From: Clostridiales bacterium
Lineage (GTDB): Bacteria > Bacillota > Clostridia > Christensenellales > Aristaeellaceae
Reading direction: 5' to 3'
Length of the DNA: 64,000 nt
Assembly: GCA_017569285.1 (NCBI GenBank)
Contig: CP069419.1
Span: 620,001 to 684,000, forward strand
Shown: positions 58,948 to 64,000 of the stretch, piece by piece
Position numbering within the stretch: position 1 is the first letter of the stretch
Layout: each line of letters opens with the position of its first letter
The notes under the pieces: generated by a model
The model's input: only the letters and a program-made list of their open reading frames with translations
The model's database searches: none
What the model was told of the DNA's origin: nothing
Program-made: the position numbers and the translations under genes

Positions 58948-61900
58948 TTAGTCGAAGCAGTCGCCCACGTGGTTGATAATCGTCTGTACTCCCAACGGGG
59001 TATCGTACTCTTCGAATCTCTCCCATGTGCCGTCCGGAACGGTCGGCTTCTTCGGGAGATCCGGAACCTTCGGGATCTGGGTGAAGCTGTTCGTGAAGAT
59101 CGTGGTGTTGCCCTGCTGTTCCACCTTGCTCTGCTTGTAGGCAATCACCGTCTGCTCCGTCCATGTATAGGTGACGGGCTGGCCGTTCACCCGGGTGGGC
59201 AGGTTGTTGATCGTCGCGGTCCAGCCGTTCTCCTCGCTCAGGAGTACGGTGGTTCCGTTGCTCAGCATCACATGGATGCTGGACGGTCTCATCTTCTCGG
59301 CGTTGTTGTTGTCATCCCATACCTTCCGGACCGTTGCGCTGGTCACTTCCGGCACGTAATTGTTCCGGATGTTGAATCCGTTGATCTCAGCCGTGTACCA
59401 GGCTACCGGATCTTCGGTGATGGTGTAGTGGATCTTCTCCTCGCCGTTGTAACGCGGCAGGCCGGTGAATACCGTACCCCATCCGCCGGCGGCGGTCAGC
59501 TCGGCGCTGGCGACTTCCGTTCCGTCAGCCAGCAGGCGTACCGTAATGCTCGCCGGCCGGTTGCCGTCCTTGTTTCCGTTGTCATTCCAGGTCTTGGTAA
59601 CCGGGATATCCATCGGAGTATTGTCCGGCTCATCGGGTTCGATTTCGCCAAACTGGAAGTTCTTTTCGATGATCAGTTTGCCGCGTTCCAGCACGTTCCG
59701 AATCACAAATCCGGTCTTGGCATTGCCGCTCACAGCTGCCTGATAGCCTTCCGGCACTTCCAGCTCTTCCACCGTGTAAATGATTTCCTTCGCGTGCCCG
59801 GTCTGGCAGTCTTCATTGACGAACTTGTCCAGTCCGGTCCATTCAGCTTTCCAGCTGTTTGCCGCGTTCAGCGCAACCGCGTCACCGCAGGCTTTACCGT
59901 CCGCGTACAGCTGGACTTTGATCTCGGCAGGTCTGGTCTGGTAGGCATTGTTGTCATCATCCCAGGTCTTCTGCACGCTCAGTCCGGTTGTCTCCGGCGG
60001 CAGGCTGTTGGTAATGGTGGTCAGGGTACCCTTCTTCTCCTGGCTGGTCAGCGTGTATCCGTTGCCGGGTGCTTCTTCTGCCCAGGTGTATTCGATATCC
60101 TTCTGTTCACCGTCCACCATCGGCAGGTCATTGATCACTGCCATCCAGCCATTCGCCATGCTCAGCACAACGCTGTCAACCTTCACACCGTTCGCCAGCA
60201 GGTTCACTCTCACGATGAGCGGCCGTACGCCGTCCTGGTTGTTCCCGTCGTTCCATACCTTCTTCACCGCGGCAGGAACTTTAAACATGGCGTCTTCCAC
60301 CAGCAGAATACCGTCTTCGGTCACCGTACCGGTCGAGGTCACATTGCCCAGTTCGTCAATGGTGAATGTGGTGTCTGTCGCGATATCGTATCCGTTCGGA
60401 GCTACAGTCTCGCGCAGGATATACTCGGTACCCGTCAGCAGGCCTTCGATCACGTGGGTGTTGTCCTTCTCGGATGTCCACTTATCCACGACTTCATAGG
60501 TCTTGCCTTCGATTTCGACGTATTCCTTGCCGGCCTCCTTCTCCTCGTCGCCCTTGACTTCCTTCAGGATCTGGATCTCAGCGCCCGGCAGTTCCTCGCC
60601 GTTCGCGATGTCGACCTTGCTCACTTCGATATGGGTCTTCGCGTCTTCCACCAGCAGGATGCCATCTTCGGTCACAGAGCCAGTGGAGGTCACTTTGCCG
60701 TTCTCATCAATTGTGAAGGTGGTGTTCGTCGCGATGGTGTATCCTTCCGGAGCCACCGTCTCACGCAGCGTATACTCGGTATCTGTCAGCAGGCCTTCGA
60801 CCACGTGGGTGCTGTCCTTCTCGGATGTCCACTTGTCCACGACTTCATAGGTCTTGCCTTCGATTTCGACGTATTCCTTGCCGGCCTCCTTCTCCTCGTC
60901 ATCCTTGACTTCCTTCAGGATCTGGATCTCAGCGCCCGGCAGTTCCTCGCCGTTTGCGATGTCGACCTTGCTCACTTCGATATGGGTCTTCGCGTCTTCC
61001 ACCAGCAGGATGCCATCTTCGGTCACAGAGCCAGTGGAGGTCACTTTGCCGTTCTCATCAATTGTGAAGGTGGTGTTCGTCGCGATGGTGTATCCTTCCG
61101 GAGCCACCGTCTCACGCAGCGTATACTCGGTATCTGTCAGCAGGCCTTCGACCACGTGGGTGCTGTCCTTCTCGGATGTCCACTTGTCCACGACTTCGTA
61201 GGTCTTGCCTTCGATCTCGACGTATTCCTTGCTGTCGTCCTTCTCCTCGTCGTCCTTGACTTCCTTCAGGATCTGGATCTCAGCGCCTTCCAGCTCTTCG
61301 CCGTCGGCAATGTCAACTTTGCTCACTTCGATATGGGTCTTCGCGTCTTCCACCAGCAGGATGCCATTTTCGGTCACAGAGCCAGTGGAGGTCACTTTGC
61401 CGTTCTCATCGATTGTGAAGGTAGTGTTCGTCGCGATGGTGTACCCTTCCGGAGCCACCGTCTCACGCAGCGTATACTCGGTATCCGTCAGCAGGCCTTC
61501 GACCACATGGGTGCTGTCCTTCTCGGACGTCCACTTGTCCACGACTTCGTAGGTCTTGCCTTCGATTTCGACATATTCCTTGCTGTCGTCCTTCTCCTCG
61601 TCGTCCTTGACTTCCTTCAGGATCTGGATCTCAGCGCCTTCCAGCTCTTCGCCGTCAGCAATGTCAACCTTGCTGACCTCAATGTGGGTCTTGGCATCCT
61701 CTACCAGCAGCACGCCGTTGTCACTGACCGTGCCCGTGCTGGTGACTTTGCCGTTCTCATCGATTGTGAAGGTCGTGTTCGTCGCGATGGTGTACCCTCC
61801 CGGAGCCACCGTCTCACGCAGCGTATACTCGGTATCCGTCAGCAGGCCTTCGACCACATGGGTCTTGTCCTTCTCGGACGTCCACTTGTCCACGACTTCA

Positions 61901-64000
61901 TAGGTCTTGCCTTCTATTTCGACGTATTCCTTGCTGTCGTCCTTTTCCTCGTCGCCCTTGACTTCCTTCAGGATCTGGATCTCAGCGCCTTCCAGTTCTT
62001 CGCCGTCAGCGATGTCAACCTTGCTGACCTCAATGTGGGTCTTGGCATCCTCTACCAGCAGCACGCCGTCTTCGGTCACTGTACCGGTGGAGGTTACCTT
62101 GCCGGTTTCGTCAATCGTGAAGGTCGTCGTTGCTGCGATCGTATATCCATCCGGAGCCACTGTCTCCTTCAGCTTATACTCAACGCCCGTCTTCAGGCCC
62201 TTTACAACATGCGCTTCCTTCGTGGAATCCCATTCTGTGACTACCTTGCCTTCGCTGTCCAGAATCTGGATATGCGCACCTTCAAGCTCGGCACCGCCGG
62301 CAATGTCTACCTTGCTGACCTTGATGCTGGTCTTCGCATCTTCCACCAGGATGACCGTGTTTCCATCATCATCGATGATTGTCTTTGCTTTTGTTGTTAC
62401 ATTACCAGCTTTGTCAACTGCAAAAGTGATATCCGTTGTGACTGTGTACCCATCTGGAGCTATTGCCTCACGCAGTGTGTATGTCGCGCCTGCATCCAGG
62501 TTCTTGATGATGTGGTCGCCTTCCGCCTTGCTCGACGTCCAGCTGTCTACGACCTTGCCGTCCTTATCCAGCACGATCAGTACCGCGCCTTCGACTTCTT
62601 CGCTGCCCGCGATGTCCGTCTTCCGCACTTCGATATCCAGGAGCGCATCCTTCACCAGGATGACCGTGTTCCCTTCTTCGTCCGTCGTGGTGGATCCCTT
62701 TGTCGTTACACTGCCATCCTTGTTCACCGTGAACTCGATGTCTGTCGCATACGCATATCCGGTCGGCGCCACCGTCTCACGCAGCGTGTAGCTTTCGCCC
62801 GCGTTCAGGTGCTCGACCACATGAGTCTTGCCTTCCTCGGAGACCCAGCTGTCGACTACCTTCTCGTCCTTGTCCAGAACAACCAGTGTCGCGCCTGCAA
62901 CTTCTTCGCTGCCCGCAATATCGGTCTTCTTCACCTCAACATGGATGAGAGCATCCTTCACCAGAATGACCTGGTTTCCGTCTTCATCATGTGTCAGTGC
63001 ATTTCCGGCATCTACTGTGCCGTCTTTCTTCACCGTGAACTCGATATCTGTCGTGTACGCGTAGCCTTCCGGCGCCACTGTCTCACGCAGCGTGTAGTTT
63101 TCGCCTGCGTTCAGGTGCTCGACCACATGAGTCTTGCCTTCCTCGGAGACCCAGCTGTCGACTACCTTCTCGTCCTTGTCCAGAACAACCAGTGTCGCGC
63201 CTGCAACTTCTTCGCTGCCCGCAATATCGGTCTTCTTCACCTCAACATGGATGAGAGCATCCTTCACCAGAATGACCTGGTTTCCGTCTTCATCATGTGT
63301 CAGTGCATTTCCGGCATCTACTGTGCCGTCTTTCTTCACCGTGAACTCGATATCTGTCGTGTACGCGTAGCCTTCCGGCGCCACTGTCTCACGCAGCGTG
63401 TAGTTTTCGCCTGCATTCAGGTGCTCGACCACATGGGTCTTGCCTTCCTCGGAGACCCAGCTGTCGACTACCTTCTCGTCCTTGTCCAGAACAACCAGTG
63501 TCGCGCCCGCGACTTCTTCGCTGCCCGCGATATCGGTCTTCTTCACCTCAACATGGATGAGAGCATCCTTCACCAGAATGACCTGGTTTCCGTCTTCATC
63601 ATGTGTCAGCGCATTTCCGGCATCTACTGTGCCGTCTTTCTTCACCGTGAACTCGATATCTGTCGTGTACGCATAACCTTCCGGCGCCACTGTCTCACGC
63701 AGCGTGTAGCTTTCGCCTGCGTTCAGGTGCTCGACCACATGGGTCTTCCCTTCCTCGGAGACCCAGCTGTCGACTACCTTCTCGTCCTTATCCAGAACAA
63801 CCAGCGTCGCGCCCGCGACTTCTTCGCTGCCCGCGATATCGGTCTTCTTCACCTCAACATGGATGAGAGCATCCTTCACCAGAATGACCTGGTTTCCGTC
63901 TTCATCATGTGTCAGTGCATTTCCGGCATCTACTGTGCCGTCTTTCTTCACCGTGAACTCGATATCTGTCGTGTACGCATAACCTTCCGGCGCCACCGTC
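58948..64000 (-). CDS. Giant SpaA/Cna-B repeat surface protein (partial, N-terminus outside window)
   Basis: At least 1684 residues; the frame is still open at base 64000. From the window edge there are about four near-identical 102-residue SpaA-type repeats, two diverged repeats, five near-identical 117-residue repeats, and then four Cna_B-like domains beginning with V-x-K-x-W (KKVWNDGNN, QKTWDDDNN, TKTWNDNGN, RKVWDDNNN). Repeats end in the E-box pattern YTLRETVAPEGY, and Lys and Glu in such domains usually form intramolecular isopeptide bonds. The C-terminus, ending YDTPLGVQTIINHVGDCFD, has no LPxTG motif or hydrophobic tail. It is probably a long stalk-like adhesin or fibre-binding protein; the attachment mode is unknown. 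Confidence 0.9.
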   Translation of the reverse strand, partial: TVAPEGYAYTTDIEFTVKKDGTVDAGNALTHDEDGNQVILVKDALIHVEVKKTDIAGSEEVAGATLVVLDKDEKVVDSWVSEEGKTHVVEHLNAGESYTLRETVAPEGYAYTTDIEFTVKKDGTVDAGNALTHDEDGNQVILVKDALIHVEVKKTDIAGSEEVAGATLVVLDKDEKVVDSWVSEEGKTHVVEHLNAGENYTLRETVAPEGYAYTTDIEFTVKKDGTVDAGNALTHDEDGNQVILVKDALIHVEVKKTDIAGSEEVAGATLVVLDKDEKVVDSWVSEEGKTHVVEHLNAGENYTLRETVAPEGYAYTTDIEFTVKKDGTVDAGNALTHDEDGNQVILVKDALIHVEVKKTDIAGSEEVAGATLVVLDKDEKVVDSWVSEEGKTHVVEHLNAGESYTLRETVAPTGYAYATDIEFTVNKDGSVTTKGSTTTDEEGNTVILVKDALLDIEVRKTDIAGSEEVEGAVLIVLDKDGKVVDSWTSSKAEGDHIIKNLDAGATYTLREAIAPDGYTVTTDITFAVDKAGNVTTKAKTIIDDDGNTVILVEDAKTSIKVSKVDIAGGAELEGAHIQILDSEGKVVTEWDSTKEAHVVKGLKTGVEYKLKETVAPDGYTIAATTTFTIDETGKVTSTGTVTEDGVLLVEDAKTHIEVSKVDIADGEELEGAEIQILKEVKGDEEKDDSKEYVEIEGKTYEVVDKWTSEKDKTHVVEGLLTDTEYTLRETVAPGGYTIATNTTFTIDENGKVTSTGTVSDNGVLLVEDAKTHIEVSKVDIADGEELEGAEIQILKEVKDDEEKDDSKEYVEIEGKTYEVVDKWTSEKDSTHVVEGLLTDTEYTLRETVAPEGYTIATNTTFTIDENGKVTSTGSVTENGILLVEDAKTHIEVSKVDIADGEELEGAEIQILKEVKDDEEKDDSKEYVEIEGKTYEVVDKWTSEKDSTHVVEGLLTDTEYTLRETVAPEGYTIATNTTFTIDENGKVTSTGSVTEDGILLVEDAKTHIEVSKVDIANGEELPGAEIQILKEVKDDEEKEAGKEYVEIEGKTYEVVDKWTSEKDSTHVVEGLLTDTEYTLRETVAPEGYTIATNTTFTIDENGKVTSTGSVTEDGILLVEDAKTHIEVSKVDIANGEELPGAEIQILKEVKGDEEKEAGKEYVEIEGKTYEVVDKWTSEKDNTHVIEGLLTGTEYILRETVAPNGYDIATDTTFTIDELGNVTSTGTVTEDGILLVEDAMFKVPAAVKKVWNDGNNQDGVRPLIVRVNLLANGVKVDSVVLSMANGWMAVINDLPMVDGEQKDIEYTWAEEAPGNGYTLTSQEKKGTLTTITNSLPPETTGLSVQKTWDDDNNAYQTRPAEIKVQLYADGKACGDAVALNAANSWKAEWTGLDKFVNEDCQTGHAKEIIYTVEELEVPEGYQAAVSGNAKTGFVIRNVLERGKLIIEKNFQFGEIEPDEPDNTPMDIPVTKTWNDNGNKDGNRPASITVRLLADGTEVASAELTAAGGWGTVFTGLPRYNGEEKIHYTITEDPVAWYTAEINGFNIRNNYVPEVTSATVRKVWDDNNNAEKMRPSSIHVMLSNGTTVLLSEENGWTATINNLPTRVNGQPVTYTWTEQTVIAYKQSKVEQQGNTTIFTNSFTQIPKVPDLPKKPTVPDGTWERFEEYDTPLGVQTIINHVGDCFD
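60340..62090 (-). repeat. Tandem 351-base coding repeats (about five units)
   Basis: Matching landmarks recur at about 60503, 60854, 61205, 61556 and 61907, exactly 351 bases apart. Each unit encodes a 117-residue SpaA-type domain with KTHIEVSKVDIA near its start. Units differ at few positions, mainly in the DDSKE versus EAGKE acidic loop. Confidence 0.93.
62790..64000 (-). repeat. Tandem 306-base coding repeats, continuing past the window edge
   Basis: Landmarks recur at about 62828, 63134, 63440 and 63746, exactly 306 bases apart, with almost identical DNA. Each unit encodes 102 residues (VEVKKTDIAGSEEVAG...). The array is truncated by the window end. Confidence 0.95.

Noticed and set aside
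62828-63676. Regular repeats at the window end considered as a CRISPR array
   Set aside because: Units are 306 bases, fully coding and near-identical along their whole length, with no spacer structure.
1-64000. tRNA, rRNA, transposase, integrase, phage and attachment-site sequences
   Set aside because: None was recognised on either strand by reading; short tRNAs in intergenic gaps were looked for but no cloverleaf with a TTCGANTC-type arm was seen.

Overview
The window looks like chromosomal DNA of an anaerobic, high-GC member of the Clostridia (Bacillota), probably from a gut or rumen. Supporting signs are AGGAGG-type ribosome binding sites, compact runs of genes on each strand, two ferredoxin-dependent 2-oxoacid oxidoreductases, an Rnf complex, several xylan-degrading enzymes, System II cytochrome c maturation genes, a SpaA/Cna-B type surface protein and no outer-membrane or LPS genes. 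Placement below class level is a guess. No tRNA, rRNA, CRISPR array, transposase or phage gene was recognised, and no gene-free stretch exceeds about 290 bases.

Layout. 1-6.7 kb (minus): xanthine phosphoribosyltransferase, then a BMP-type nucleoside ABC importer (binding protein, ATPase, two permeases), then a DegV protein cut by the window edge behind a GC-rich non-coding repeat. 6.8-11.3 kb: a lipid kinase, a type-B carboxylesterase and a GH120-like intracellular beta-xylosidase. 11.4-15.4 kb (minus): an AMP-forming acyl-CoA ligase with indolepyruvate:ferredoxin oxidoreductase (iorAB). 15.5-19.7 kb: RluA-type pseudouridine synthase and a CDF metal exporter, divergent from two coupled CobW-family GTPases, one with a very long Asp/His tract and one fused to a DUF1980-like domain. 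19.8-26.4 kb (plus): AI-2E family permease, BaiN-like flavoprotein, DEDDh exonuclease, TGS-type nucleoside kinase and a GH10 protein. 26.6-32.8 kb: gpmI, a CE2-like esterase, an FMN riboswitch controlling ribU, rqcH and a HAD phosphatase. 33-35.6 kb (plus): the four-subunit VOR-type oxidoreductase vorDBAC.

The most striking locus is the minus-strand block from 50180 down to 35628, closely spaced from end to end, with a strong promoter before it and a bidirectional terminator after it. Its order is: sensor diguanylate cyclase, rnfC, an rnfD-rnfG fusion, rnfE, rnfA, rnfB, a membrane-anchored protein with four FMN-binding domains, a 974-residue secreted protein, resB, ccsB and a secreted SGNH hydrolase. 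The 974-residue protein joins an FMN-binding domain, a fumarate-reductase-type FAD domain and a complete NrfA-like pentaheme nitrite reductase module whose first haem site is CxxCK. I read this as an extracytoplasmic electron-transfer chain. Cytoplasmic reductant (ferredoxin or NADH) passes through Rnf to covalently bound flavins outside the membrane, then to a two-headed terminal reductase acting on nitrite (haem head) and a fumarate-like organic acid (FAD head). ResB/CcsB would attach the haems. The FMN riboswitch-controlled flavin importer fits the high flavin demand.

50.4-64 kb: a secreted BspA-type leucine-rich repeat protein, a monoglyceride-lipase-like hydrolase, a GT2-GH13-flippase-like membrane protein run, a modular GH10 xylanase and the C-terminal part of a giant repeat surface protein running off the window edge. 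The xylan theme (two secreted GH10 proteins, a GH120-like beta-xylosidase, CE2-like and other esterases) supports a plant-fibre-fermenting lifestyle.
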